64,000 nucleotides of DNA from Hevea brasiliensis. Taxonomy: Eukaryota > Streptophyta > Magnoliopsida > Malpighiales > Euphorbiaceae. A program made the position numbers and the translations under genes. Location of the stretch: contig NC_079505.1 in assembly GCF_030052815.1 (NCBI RefSeq), forward strand, positions 73,034,701 through 73,098,700, read 5' to 3'. The notes beneath the pieces are model-generated. The model did not search any database and had not been told where the DNA came from. It saw only the letters and a program-made list of their open reading frames with translations. Below, in pieces: positions 25,395 to 37,736 of this stretch (position 1 is its first letter; each line of letters begins with the position of its first letter).

Positions 25395-27913
25395 TGTAAC
25401 AACTCTGAAAAAAAAAAAAAAATGATGCTGATGGGATTTTTGGCGTGTGGCAGTGGGTTTCCCACTGTCACAGCCAGCTTTTCTTTAAAAAAAAAAAAAA
25501 AAAATCAAAATCAAAAACGGGAGGAGAAGCCCCCATTTTCTCTTCTCTCCTTTCCTTCCTCTCTTCTTCTTCTTCCTTTCTCCGGTGACCGGCCGGCGAC
25601 GTCCCAAGCAGCTCCCCACCGCCCGGCGACCCTCCGGCGACGTCCAGGACCACCAGAAACGGCGGCAAGAGAGGGAGAGGAGAGAGAAAACGCGCGCACA
25701 GTGGGCAGCGGCTTTTCGGTGTGATTCCGGCTTCGTCCGACGTCCGATCGAGGCGATTCCGGTGGCGTTGGAAAGCTTGTTCCGAGAGCTTTCTTTTGAC
25801 ATCAATTTTGAAGCAAATGGAGGTCGGATGAGTGAGATATGGAGGAGAGAAGTTTCGGGTTTTTCAAGCTTTTTCGTCAGATCTACGACGATCTGACCGT
25901 TGGATCGACGATTCGAGACCACATATGGACTGAGGAAGAGGAGAGGAACATGGGGGTATGAGCAAATTCGGCAAATGTCGCCGGCGACCGTGGCCACCAC
26001 GTCTTGCGGTGGCTCGCATGAGCTATGGAGATGATTCAACTTCCAGAGGCTTCCTCGTAAATTTTTGGAATTTTTGAGACACAAATAAACTTCGGGTAAG
26101 ACAGTTTCTATTATTTCTCTGTCTGTGGAGCATAAATACAGTATTTCTTAAACAGAAAAAATTGGAGAAAAATTCTAAGAAAAATATATGATGAAAATAA
26201 AATTATTTGGAGATATTCTATGGTGTTAGTTGAATTTTTGAGTGATTGTAGAATATTTTTGAAAATATGGATGGATTTTAGTTAGATTTTTAGCATATGG
26301 GAATATAAGATTTTTTTGAAATTAAGATGTTTAAATTTTATATGATTGGTTGAAGCTTGAGGATGGAGGTTTAAATATGTGAATATTAAATTGGGTTGAA
26401 TTAAGAATATGTTAGCTGTTGGAAACTTATGGAATCGAGTAAAATTCTTGAATAAAATATTCATGGGTGACTAGAAAATTAAAATTCATTTTGCAATAGC
26501 CTTATAATATTATTAAGGACCGCGGGGCAAAATTTTAGAATTTTTAGAGCTTGTTTGAGTGGATTTTTGAAAAATGTCAATTATAGGGACTAAAATGTAA
26601 TTTTTAAGATTTTGAGTATTGTCTGATTTGGAGGGCCCAGGAGGGGCCATGTGATATTGATAAGATGTGATTGTGGGAATTGAGAAATTAGAAGTGTTGT
26701 TTAAGCCTTTTTGCAGGTTGGGTAGGTCCCAGGTATAGGGGAAACTCTGCCGAATTTCCGGCATGAATTAGGCCGTCTATTGCCTCTTTAGAGTTTTATC
26801 TTAACTTAGTACTAATAAATTTATAATTTAATTATTAGGTGATCGAGGTCATTTATTTTTACGCATCCAGACCACAATAGTCATCGATTGTCTTGTGATT
26901 AGAATATTAATTTTAATTGTAATTTCGATATTATTATATGTTCAAGCATGCCCATACATCACTTATATGCATATATTTATGTAGTTAAACTCTAGGCACG
27001 ATTTATGTTGCATTCATAACTGTTGATGTGCCATGGATGTTGTTGTGGTAATTTGGAGGCGGTGTGCGTGCGTTGGCGTGCGTGTGATGTGGTGTGGACT
27101 ATGGATAGGGCGGGGTAGTCACGGCTTGAGTAATTCATTTGGGACCCGATCCTTCGAGGGTAGTCACGGCTTGAGTAATTCTGGGACCCTCGATTTGGTT
27201 ATTAAGTGGAAGTCCGAGCTTGAGTAATTATTGGCACTGAGTTGGATTTAAGAGAGTCTGTATAGGGATCGCTCCCATATGTTATGATTGATACTACAGG
27301 TGTGTGAGTGCTCCAAATTACCTTTTTGATGTTATGATGTGAAAATGTTGTTGATGTTGCATTTCACTCTACAGGGTGCATTAGTTTTATATAGTTATAG
27401 GGATTATGGTTAAAATTGATATTTTACTCTCTGAGTCGAACGCTCACTCCTGTTCAATATTTTTCCAGGCCACAGGAGGAGTTATTTTACAGAGCAACCT
27501 GTTTTCTTCCTTGCAGGTTTAATGTCGATTATTTAATTGTATTATTATTCTCTAAATTTGTAATTTAGGACTCCGCATGTGCTAGTAGTAGCATTAAGCC
27601 TGTCAGGGACTGTATGAATTTAAGTTTGCGTATTAATAAATGAAAAGAAAAATTTTACGAGTTTTAAATGGTTATAAATGAGGTAACAGGGTTGAGCTGG
27701 GCTCCCCTGATTTTAGTTTCTGAAAATTTCTGGGCTAAGTTGGCCCGAAACGAAATTATAAAAGTTTGATTTAAATTATTTTATATGCATATTGGGTCTA
27801 AATTGTGGGCCTGGTTATGGATTTGAGGAATAGTTAGGCTTACTACGGGCCTCGGGGGCTTTAAGCTGGCCCAGGTCCTAGTGCCGGTCCGGCCCATAGG
27901 TTGGGTCGTGACA
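25395..27913 (+). repeat. 5' LTR (2,519 bp)
   Basis: It runs from TGTAACAACTCTG to GGGTCGTGACA and carries the element's promoter and polyadenylation signals. A GC-rich block (about 25,510-25,800) makes spurious open frames on both strands, including one of 199 codons on the minus strand; these recur in the other LTR in altered form. Near 27,110-27,230 it holds three spaced copies of a CACGGCTTGAGTAATT-like subrepeat. Confidence 0.95.
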
Positions 27914-27917
27914 AATG

Positions 27918-27929
27918 TGGTATCAGAGC
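27918..27929 (+). promoter_or_regulatory. Primer-binding site, initiator-Met tRNA
   Basis: TGGTATCAGAGC, four bases after the 5' LTR end, is complementary to the 3' end of plant initiator methionine tRNA. That is the usual primer for minus-strand synthesis in plant retrotransposons. Confidence 0.95.
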
Positions 27930-30900
27930 TTAGGCTCTAGATTCATGGGAAAGAATATACTTGGGAGTGTAAAAGGAGTCTTGTTAGGATGTTACATGCG
28001 GAGTATAGGATTCTGTTTTGTCTTTTCTGTAATTCTTTGTTTCTAGATTCTGCGTTATACCTCGGGAAATATAAAAGTTTCTCAATTAGTGTCTTGATTT
28101 TCGTGGAGTATGTAGAAATGTGAAATAGAGTTAGTAGACATGTGAGGTCCATCATGAGGATACGTACTCCAAGAAATGCTATGTTTCTGTCTGTATGGGT
28201 TTAAATGGTGTGCCCATTTTGTGTAAGGCACGACTACATAAAGGTGAGTCTTGAAAGTACAGTTGCCCTAGATAAGGATGAGGATACCACTGCTGGCAGT
28301 CATCAGTGGATGACCCAGTCAGAATAAGTTTATGATAATAGAAAATTCAAGAGATATAAGAAATTGGGAGACCTAGTCTGTCAGGACGTATCGTAGTAAC
28401 TATACAATATTCTCGATGTCTACTCTGTAAGCTGCAGATTACAGTACCGACATGAGATTATTGTGTAGAGCTGCGTGCATCCCCGTGGTAATCCATAATG
28501 AGGGTGTTTGCGGATGGCCTCTGTTTTGGTACGATTGTGCCAGAACAGAGTTCTATATCTGCAGAGGAGTTGGGAACTCCTGGTTAGGGGTCTAGAGTTA
28601 GAATATTGAAAGGTTACAGTTGGGTGATAACTAGAGTCAGTGACTTAGTTACCCTAGCATGAGCTAGAGTTGCTTCAAGAGTTGCCATCAGACCAGAGGT
28701 TTCAGATTAGATGCAAAGTAAATGTGACACTTATAGGAGGAGATCATCTAGTCTTCAGTATGGAATTTTGGATCGTTTTTGTAGTATGACAGACGTTTTG
28801 CTTAGAACTTAGTGAGAATAGTGTACCTTGTGTGTATCAGTATAGAATAAAGTACAACCCTACTACCTAGGGAAGGTCAGAACTATGAATTGATGATTCA
28901 CAGAGCTATGATATGATAAGAGAGACATTAATTTGACATGGTTTTGGGCAAGGTGGTAAATGTAGTACCGTTGTTGCGGCAAGTTAGGGTATAGTCCTAT
29001 CTTTTCAAAGGGGATCGAAAGTTATTATTAACAATGGGGACCAACAAAATAGTGCCCCAGATGGGACTGTAGAGTGTGGTAGAGAGTAGTTGGCTCAAGT
29101 ATCCTGCAGAGGATACAAGTTTCATTATAGGTATCATATATAATCAGATCACGATGGATGTAAATCCTTTGAATTGGATGACGGGTTTGGGTGCCCGGAA
29201 TCTTAAGTTTTGACTAATTGAGTAAACATGGAAAATAATGATAATAATAATAACAAATAAAAAAAAAATTACTGCAGAATCAGTTCTCGAGGTAGTAAAG
29301 ATATTATGTAAGCTAAAGGATAAGAATAGAAGTCATATGATAAAGGTATGACTGTAATTTCCTGAGTTCCTTTCTAACTTCATATTGTTCAAAATAATAG
29401 CATAATCTAATTATAATAGTGTTAAGAGTTATAAATTAGCGAAGATAAATTATAGAAGGCCAATGGATAGAGAAAGTGCAGAATGAAGGTTTGGACAATT
29501 GATTGCAAATGCAATATAATCTAAATGCCAGTGGGAGTACTAGCTAGAGTGGTCAAAGGACCAAATCTGAGTGGCACAGATATGTGATAATGTGGTAGAG
29601 ACTCTGGAAGATATAGTTAGCAGGTACAGCTGTCATGTTAGGAAGAAGAATGGAACCAGGGATAGAATAGTCAAGTTCTATTTTGGGTAAGACAAAGGAA
29701 ATAAATGAAAGGACAACCTAAAGAGCGCATAATAAAAGGAACAAAGTTAAGATATAGGGTAGGCTAACCGTTATTATTGGCAAGGTGAATGATAAGGATA
29801 GAGAACCCAAAATGGGACCATATTAGCAAGAATAGTGATGGAGGTATGGAATACAATAATAATGAGTAAATGCTAGAAGGTATGCGATGGTATTGCGGAC
29901 TACCTAATTAGGTAGAGAAAAGAAGTTAGTAAGTAGTAAGTTGAATAAAAGTTAAATCTAAGGGATCGAATAGGTATGATGAGTGGAAAGAATTATAGAT
30001 AATGGCACATAGGCTTTAGGTTAGACTTTTGAGATAGTGAGAAGGTAGTTAGAGGTTCGTTATGAATGTCAGGCAAACGTCTTTAGTGTGATCAACAGAA
30101 TCACTTTGCAGTGAAGTAATAACGACAGAACAACAATAGCGGTAGAACGAGAAGTGACAAGTCTGGGTGGTTATAAATCACTAGAAAGTTCAAGGATCAA
30201 ATTAATGACCATAGATAAGGGTGGAATTAGTGTTGGAAGAATTTATTAGTGAGAGAAATCTTTCAGGAATCAACAAAAAGTTAAGGGCACTATATAAACG
30301 ATGATAGATATGAATCATAAGCCGAGTATAAGTAAAGTTAATAAATTATAAAATATTATGTCAGGAAGGATAATGGTACAGTAAAGGGTTCATGCAGATG
30401 ATACCTTATAGGTAGAGCACAATTGTGCTATGAAATTTGGAGAGAAAAACTAAGAAACATAGGTTAAACGTTATTATATGGACAATCGGCGTAGTTGAAT
30501 ATAAAAGGATATTTTCTTTCTTTTCAAGTTTAGCTTGTGCTATTGGTTCTAGAGGGTTATATAAGGAACAGAGACTGAGTCAAGGAGACCTAGTTATTTG
30601 AGAGTTTGGTAGGCACCAATTCATACACAATTTCCTGATATGAGAATGACAGTAAGTGCATACCTAGTGTTAAGTATGAAAGGACGATCAGAGTAATGAC
30701 AGGAGTTAAATTGAGTTAGCTACTAAGGCTTGCAACTGTTTTAAACTATGAGCTGGAGGAAATACTAATTGTGGATGAGTTTCAATAGATGAAATTGTTG
30801 CTGATGGGTAATTTGAGGTTGAAGTTTGGAAAGTTGTGAGCAGTATATGTGATTATATTAAGGAGAATAAACACGTGAAGTATCTTATTTAGAATTAAGG

Positions 30901-32221
30901 CATGGCACCCATTTCCCACAGTCGTGTTAGTTAAGATGGAACTTATAGTTTCTGGAGCTCCTATCCATTCAGGATAAGTAATTTCCTACTAAGGCTGGTA
31001 GGAATGATAATGTTCTGATAGTTAAGTTGGAAAAATGGGATACAAGGAAAATTTTCTATGGTTAATTACAAGTGTTACATAAGGTGAAGAATGTGCTGGT
31101 AGGAGTAAATCGTAAGGTTAGAATTCCTGAAGTAATAGAACTAGTAATCAAGATAAGACTAAGAAACAAAATGAAAGTTAAAGTTGATGATGGGATGGAC
31201 ATCCTTGAAGGAAAAATGTGTAAGGTTGAAATAGGATTAAGATTAAGGAATAAGTGCAGCGGGTTGAAAAGATATCAACAATAGCAGAAATAGGAAAAGG
31301 AAGTGGATAAGATCCAAAGAATAGGAAGAAAGCTTGTAAAGCTAGTTATAATGATGAGGATAAGGAGGAATAGGTATGCTAGGAACACACTAAGAGATGT
31401 TTAAAACAAGTTATTATGAGATGATAGATTAAAGGAGTAGTAGAGCCTCGATCTGAGTGCCAATGTGTCAGAAGTAGGCCACATACTAAGAAGCTATAGG
31501 AAGAAGTCTAGATATTTCCATTCCAGAGAAGGAGTGGGAATTGATAAAGTTGCATGGATTGAGTTGTCAGGAAAAATAAACACGTTTGCCATATAAGAGA
31601 GGAGACTCTACCAAACTAGTTACATAAGATGGATAGAGGTTGGTCTAAGTACCTTAGTAATGACACAAAAGAGATTAAAAATTTGAAGTATCATGGGAGT
31701 GAGAAGATTTATAGGTATTGACCACTGAGGTCATAAGTAGAGTGAAGATCTCGAACAAGACACCTAGATTAGGTGTTACAGGAAAGCTACTCATAGGATA
31801 CTATAGAATAAGGAACATAAGTTATGACATTGTGGAAACAGAGATTATTAAAACAAATGAATGATGACTGAAGTCACCAAGAGACATGTTGGGGCGTAAT
31901 AAAAGTGAGGTAAGCACCAAAGTTTATTGAATTATGAGACATCAAGTCAAGAACAGTGATGTATAGCGAATACTTGAAATGTCAGAAAAATGGTAAATAA
32001 ATAGTTACAAGATAAAAGCCCTCTAGAAAGAGATGATGACAAATAGGACACTATAGTAGAATCAGAGAGCGGTAGAATGTCATATATAATATACGAAGAG
32101 TTCGAAGAATAAATGTTTTACCAATCTCTGCATAGTTGGAGGAGTAATGATTGCACTTGTTCCGATAATCTTCTTTTCCATATCTCTTGTTTCTTCGAAA
32201 ATTCGAGGACGAATTTTTCTT
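27930..32221 (+). pseudogene. Noncoding interior with traces of chromovirus gag-pol
   Basis: The length suits a Tekay/Del gag-pol region, but every frame is full of stops. The plus strand is strongly purine-rich (about 70% in sampled lines near 29,700-29,880) and poor in C. Around 31,405-31,575 the DNA aligns by eye with the integrase zinc-finger and core start of the element at 1-3.1 kb (GTGTCAGAAG matching the CLTCQK codons, then ATTCCAGA...GTGGGAA matching PIPEWKWE). Near 32,055-32,110 a trace of the chromodomain end can be read. RT could not be located with confidence. The 70-codon frame at 31,072-31,284 is not a recognisable protein. Confidence 0.7.
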
Positions 32222-32234
32222 AAGGGGGGAAGAA
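32222..32234 (+). promoter_or_regulatory. Polypurine tract
   Basis: AAGGGGGGAAGAA lies directly against the 3' LTR start and would prime plus-strand synthesis. It has been kept intact although the coding interior decayed. Confidence 0.9.
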
Positions 32235-35200
32235 TGTAACAACTCTGAAAAAAAAAAAAATGATGCTGATGGGATTTTTGGCGTGTGGCAGTGGGGTTCC
32301 CAGCATCACGGCCAACTTTCTTTAAAAAAAAAAATCAAAATCAAAACGGGAGGAGAAGCCCCCAATTTTCTCTTCTCTCCCTTTTCTTCCCTCTCGTCTT
32401 CTTCTTCCTTTCTCCGGTGACTGGCGACGTCCCAAGCAGCTCCCCACCGGCCGGCGACCCTCCGGCGACGTCGGGACCACCAGAAGCGGCAAGAGAGGGA
32501 GAGAGAGAGAAAACGCGCGCACGATGGGCGGCTTTCCGGCGTGATTCCGGCTTCGTCCGACGTCCGATCGAGGCGATTCCGGTGGCGTTGGAAAGCTTGT
32601 TCCGAGAGCTTTCTTTTGACACCAATTTTGAAGCAAATGGAGGTCGGATGAGTGAGATATGGAGGAGAGAAGTTTCGGGTTTTTCAAGCTTTTTCGTCAG
32701 ATCTACGACGATCCGACAGTTGGATCGACGATTCGAGACCACATATGGACTGAGGAAGAGGAGAGGAACATGGTGGTATGATCAGATTCGGCAAATGTCG
32801 CGGCGACGGCGGCCACCGTCTTGGCGGTGGTGCGTGATGGCTCCGGCGAGCTATGGAGATGATTCAACTTCCAGAGGCTTCCTCGTAAATTTTTGAAAAT
32901 TTTGAGACACAAATAAACTTCGGGTAAGACAGTTTCTATTATTTTCTCTGTCTGTGGAGCATAAATACAGTGTTTCTTAAACATAAAAAATTGGAGAAAA
33001 ATTCTAAGAAAAATATATGATGAAAGTAAAATTATTTGGAGATATTCTATGGTGTTAGTTGAATTTTTGAGTGATTGTAGAATATTTTTGAGAATATGGA
33101 TGGATTTTAGTTAGATTTTTAGCATATGGGAATATAAGATATTTTTGAAATTAAGATGTTTAAATTTTATATGATTGGTTGAAGCTTGAGGATGGAGGTT
33201 TAAATATGTGAATATTAAATTGGGTTGAATTAAGAATATGTTAGATGTTGGAAACTTATGGAATCGAGTAAAATTCTTGAATAAAATATTCATGGGTGAC
33301 TAGAAAATTACAATTCATTTTGCAATAGCCTTATAATATTATTAAGGACCGCGGGGCAAAATTTTAGAATTTTTAGAGCTTGTTTGAGTGGATTTTTGAA
33401 AAATGTCAATTATATGGACTAAAATGTAATTTTTAAGATTTTGAGTATTGTCTGATTTGGAGGGCCCAGGAGGGGCCATGTGATATTGATGAGATGTGAT
33501 TGTGGGAATTGAGAAATTAGAAGTGTTGTTTAAGCCTTTTTGCAGGTTGGGTAGGTCCCAGATATAGGGGAAACTCTGCTGAATTTCCGACATGAATTAG
33601 GCTAGGGGTGTGCAAACGGTCGGTTCGGTTTTGAATCGAACCGAACCGAAAAAATCGAAAACCGAAAATCGAAAATTTTAAAAACCGAACCGAACCGATT
33701 GATAAGAGAAAATCGAACCGAATCGAACCGATAAATTTCGGTTCGGTTTGATTTTAAACCGATCAAACCGAAATTTATAAAATTTCATATTTTTAACATT
33801 AAATCTAAATAATAAAAACATAAAAACAAAAAAAATTGGAAATTAAAACTCAAAAATCTTTAGGTTCGGTTCGGTTTTCTTTGATTTCGGTTCGGTTCGA
33901 TTCGGTTCGATTCGGTTTTTTTTATTTCCTATATATATTAATAATTTCGGTTCGGTTCGGTTTTTTTGATTTTTTTATGAAAATAACCGAACCGAACCGA
34001 TTAAACCGAAATTATCAAAATTATAAACCGAACCGAACCGATTAAATTTTAAAACCGAACCGATTGAACCGAATTAATTGGTTCGGTTCGGTTTTTCGGT
34101 TAAAACCGAAAACTGCACACCCCTAAATTAGGCTGTCTATTGCCTCTTTAGAGTTTTATCTTAACTTAGTACTAATAAATTTATAATTTAATTATTAGGT
34201 GATCGAGGTCAGCTATTTTTCTGCATCCAGCAGCCATAATAGTCATCGATTATCGTGAGTAGAATATTAATTTTAATTGTAATTTCGATATTATTATATG
34301 TTCAAGCATGCCCATGCATCACTTATATGCATATATTTATGTAGTTAAACTCTAGGCACGATTTATGTTGCATTCATAACTGTTGATGTGCCATGGATGT
34401 TGTTGTGGTAATTTGGAGCAGTGTGCGTGAGTTGGCGTGCGTGTGATGTGGTGTGGACTATGGATAGGGCCGGGGTAGTCACGGCTTGAGTAATTATTTG
34501 GGACCGATCCTTCGAGGGGTAGTCACGGCTTGAGTAATTGTTGGGACCCTCGATTTGGTTATTAAGTGGAAGTCAGAGCTTGAGTAATTATTGGCACCGG
34601 GTTGGATTTAAGAGAGGCGTATAGGGATCAGCTCCCATATGTTATGATTGATACTACAGGGTGTGTGAGTGCTCCAAATTACCTTTTTGATGTTATGATG
34701 TGAAAATGTTGTTGATGTTGCATTTCACTCTACATGGTGCATTAGTTTTATATAGTTATAGGGATTATGGTTAAAATTGATATTTTACTCTCTGAGTCGA
34801 ACGCTCACTCCTGTTCAATATTTTTCCAGGCCACAGGAGGAGTTATTTTACAGAGCAACCTGTTTTCTTCCTTGCAGGTTTAATGTCGATTATTTAATTG
34901 TATTATTATTCTCTAAATTTGTAATTTAGGACTCCGCATGTGCTAGTAGTAGCATTAAGCCTGTCAGGGACTGTATGAATTCAAGTTTGCGTATTAATAA
35001 ATGAAAAGAAAAATTTTACGAGTTTTAAATGGTTATAAATGAGGTAACAGGGTTGAGCTGGGCTCCCCTAATTTTAGTTTCTGAAAATTTCTGGGCTAAG
35101 TTGGCCCGAAATGAAATTATAAAAGTTTGATTTAAATTATTTTATATGCATATTGGGTCTAAATTGTGGGCCTGGTTATGGATTTGAGGAATAGTTAGGC

Positions 35201-35274
35201 TTACTACGGGCCTCGGGGGCTTTAAGCTGGCCCAGGTCCTAGTGCCGGTCCGGCCCATAGGTTGGGTCGTGACA
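32235..35274 (+). repeat. 3' LTR (3,040 bp, interrupted by a MITE)
   Basis: It starts TGTAACAACTCTG and ends GGGTCGTGACA like the 5' LTR. Removing the 523-bp MITE and one 8-bp target copy leaves 2,509 bp, against 2,519 bp in the 5' LTR. Differences are scattered substitutions and small indels, mostly in the GC-rich block near 32,410-32,560. Confidence 0.95.
33603..34125. mobile_element. hAT-type MITE nested in the 3' LTR
   Basis: A 523-bp insertion with perfect 12-bp inverted termini, TAGGGGTGTGCA and TGCACACCCCTA. It is flanked by an exact 8-bp duplication AATTAGGC (33,595-33,602 and 34,126-34,133). The empty site is seen in the 5' LTR near 26,766. An 8-bp duplication and TAG..CTA ends fit the hAT superfamily. 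The body is almost wholly built from GGTTCGGTT words and their complements in mirrored order, so it can fold into a long imperfect hairpin. It codes for nothing; the 69-codon frame inside is a by-product of the repeats. Confidence 0.93.
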
Positions 35275-35279
35275 GATTA
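35275..35279. repeat. Right target-site duplication GATTA
   Basis: Exact copy of the GATTA before the 5' LTR. Confidence 0.93.
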
Positions 35280-37108
35280 AAAAATTAAAATCGAGCTACA
35301 TTTAAAAAAAAAATCCATGATTGTAAAAATTTGAAAAAAAATAATTATTTTTTATCATTAATTATTTAGTTCTAAAGTATTTTTTATTATTAATAAAATT
35401 ATTTGTGATGTAAAAGTATTCTTTGAAATAGGATTTATAATGAGATTAAAATTTTTAATATATTAATTATTCTTTATTAAAGAGTTATAAAAATAATTTG
35501 ATTAGTTAATGAAATTTGTTGTTTATTATTATTTTTGACAAACTCAACATTCTCCTGTTTCCCACTTTTATATGTAATAGTATTTTTCATGGTAAGTTGT
35601 ATATTATTTGTAATTGTTATATGATTAATAATTTATTTATTTTTAATTTATTTTTTTATTCACTTTTTATATATGATGTAACATTATCATAATATATTAA
35701 TTTTATAATATATATATATTATATTGATTTTATTTTTTTATAAGCCCATGATTTAATATATATTATTGTCCTTTTAAGCAAACTTCAATCATATAGGTTA
35801 TTTGAATTTTATGTCAAACTTAGTTTTAAAATACTAATAATAACTCAATGCATAAAAATTAAGTAAAAAAACATGAAAGTTAATTAATAATTAAGATTCA
35901 AACATTTTTATGTAAATATAAATTTTCGTGAAATTTATTTTACGTTTACATACGGAATTTTTTTCATTTTTTTAAATTTTAATGAATTACATATAAATAT
36001 GTTAATTGCGAAATTTTTTTTATAAAATTAGGAGTTATTATTATAAAGTTGAAATTGGACATTAAATAATTTTACATAATTTGCAATTCAAGCCAATCTT
36101 GGGATTGACTCTGAAATGTTTGTTTGAAAATTCATTAATCATTAGCTAATTATTGATTGTTACATTGACAATTAATTATTATTTTCCTTATTATGATATT
36201 GGGTTCATGTTTGAAGGAGAGGAGAGTAGATTTTTTTTTTTTCCCATTAGTTGGTGGTTATAACCAATCAATTGATATATGGTGAATCACCTGAAATATG
36301 CGATTAAATTAAATGTGATATTATGTTTTTTTTTTTTTATATTGTTATTTATATTATATTAATTTTTTTATAAATTTTTAATAATGTAAAAACTATAAAA
36401 TTTTATATTATATAAAAAATTAATAAAATTTATATTATAAGAATTAAATAACGAGTACATAATATACAATGGACATTAACTATATATATATCTTGCTATG
36501 ACATGTGGCATGCACGTAGATTTTTATAAATTTAACTTATAATTTTTAAATTCACAATATTTTATTTAAATTTATTCACCATAACTCAACAATCCCTTAA
36601 ATAAAAATTTTAACATTATTATAATTTTGTATGTATTTAGTTTTTGACTTATAATATTATTATAAAAATTTAAAGATAATATTTTTTTCTTTTACATTTT
36701 TTTAATTGAAATAAATTTTAGTTCATAAAAAATTTTATTTTTCTCTCTCATTGTAAATATTGGTAATATATTTTTTTTTCATTTAGGAGTTTTTTCTTAA
36801 TGTATTTTACACGTTGTTTTATTCATGGTACAAACTAGTGATTTAAATATTTTATATATAAATTTTTATTAAATTTTTTATATAATATAATTAATAATAT
36901 ATGAAAATTACCTTAAGTTTTTAATACTATATGCCGAGTTTTTTTTATTTTATAATTTTCAATAACCAAATAAATTTCCTTTTTTATTATTATAATATAA
37001 AATAATCAAATATTTTTTTTTCATTCTATTATTCCCCTTGTTTCTTACTTTTATATAAATTATAGATAAATTATAAATTATAGATATGATAGATAGTCAA
37101 ACAAATAG

Positions 37109-37171
<63 letters not shown>

Positions 37172-37704
37172 GGAAGTTTTGTTATAAAAACTTTAATTAT
37201 ATTTATTTTATAATAAAGTAATATGATTTTTTAGCAACTTCTTTCTAAATAATTTAATTTTAAAATATTTTCTATGCAAATTGGAAATAACATATATTTT
37301 TTTTTTATAAATAATAGAATCTTTTGAATAATGGATAAAAATAAAAATACGTTAAAATTATTAAAATTTTTAGTTAAATAAAATTTAATAATTTATAATC
37401 ATATATCTCTTTCTTTTAAAATAAATTATATTATGATATCATTTTAGTAAAATATATGTGAAGATATAAATTTTTTTTAATATTATATTGTTTGTAAATA
37501 AAATAATAAATGGATTTCCATAACCTCCAACTAATTACACAACTTTTACTTTCAAAAACATTTATATTTTGTAACTCATATTTAAAATAAATAGCCTATT
37601 ACTGGAGATTAAAAGCAAAGCACATGAGATACAAGAGATTGAAGTTCTTTTATTTTTAAAAGTTACCTATCTTTCAAATTTTCTTTTATATTTTAGTTCT
37701 TATT

Positions 37705-37736
<32 letters not shown>

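Larger units (their letters stand above)
25395..35274 (+). mobile_element. Complete but noncoding LTR retrotransposon (chromovirus-derived, nonautonomous)
   Basis: A full LTR retrotransposon of 9,880 bp, including a nested 523-bp MITE plus its duplicated 8-bp target. It has 5' LTR 25,395-27,913, tRNA-iMet primer site 27,918-27,929, a 4.3-kb interior, polypurine tract 32,222-32,234, 3' LTR 32,235-35,274 and a GATTA target duplication. The LTRs look about 97% alike by eye, pointing to a recent insertion. The interior has no reading frame above about 70 codons. Its 3' end matches the ATTCGAGGACGAATTT motif of the chromovirus at 1-3.1 kb, and short stretches align with that element's integrase. 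It must have used proteins from another element. Confidence 0.92.

Noticed and set aside
25485..26084. 199-codon minus-strand open frame in the 5' LTR
   Set aside because: It overlaps a GC-rich LTR block with open frames on both strands, is broken or altered in the 3' LTR copy, and has no domain.
32285..32896. 203-codon plus-strand frame in the 3' LTR
   Set aside because: It is LTR sequence; the equivalent frame in the 5' LTR is interrupted and the translation is low complexity.
33836..34045. 69-codon frame of SVRFG-type repeats
   Set aside because: Product of the CGGTT word repetition in the MITE, not a protein.
33603..34125. CRISPR-like or satellite array of GGTTCGGTT
   Set aside because: Repeats are irregular, mirrored and bounded by inverted termini with a target duplication, so it is a MITE.
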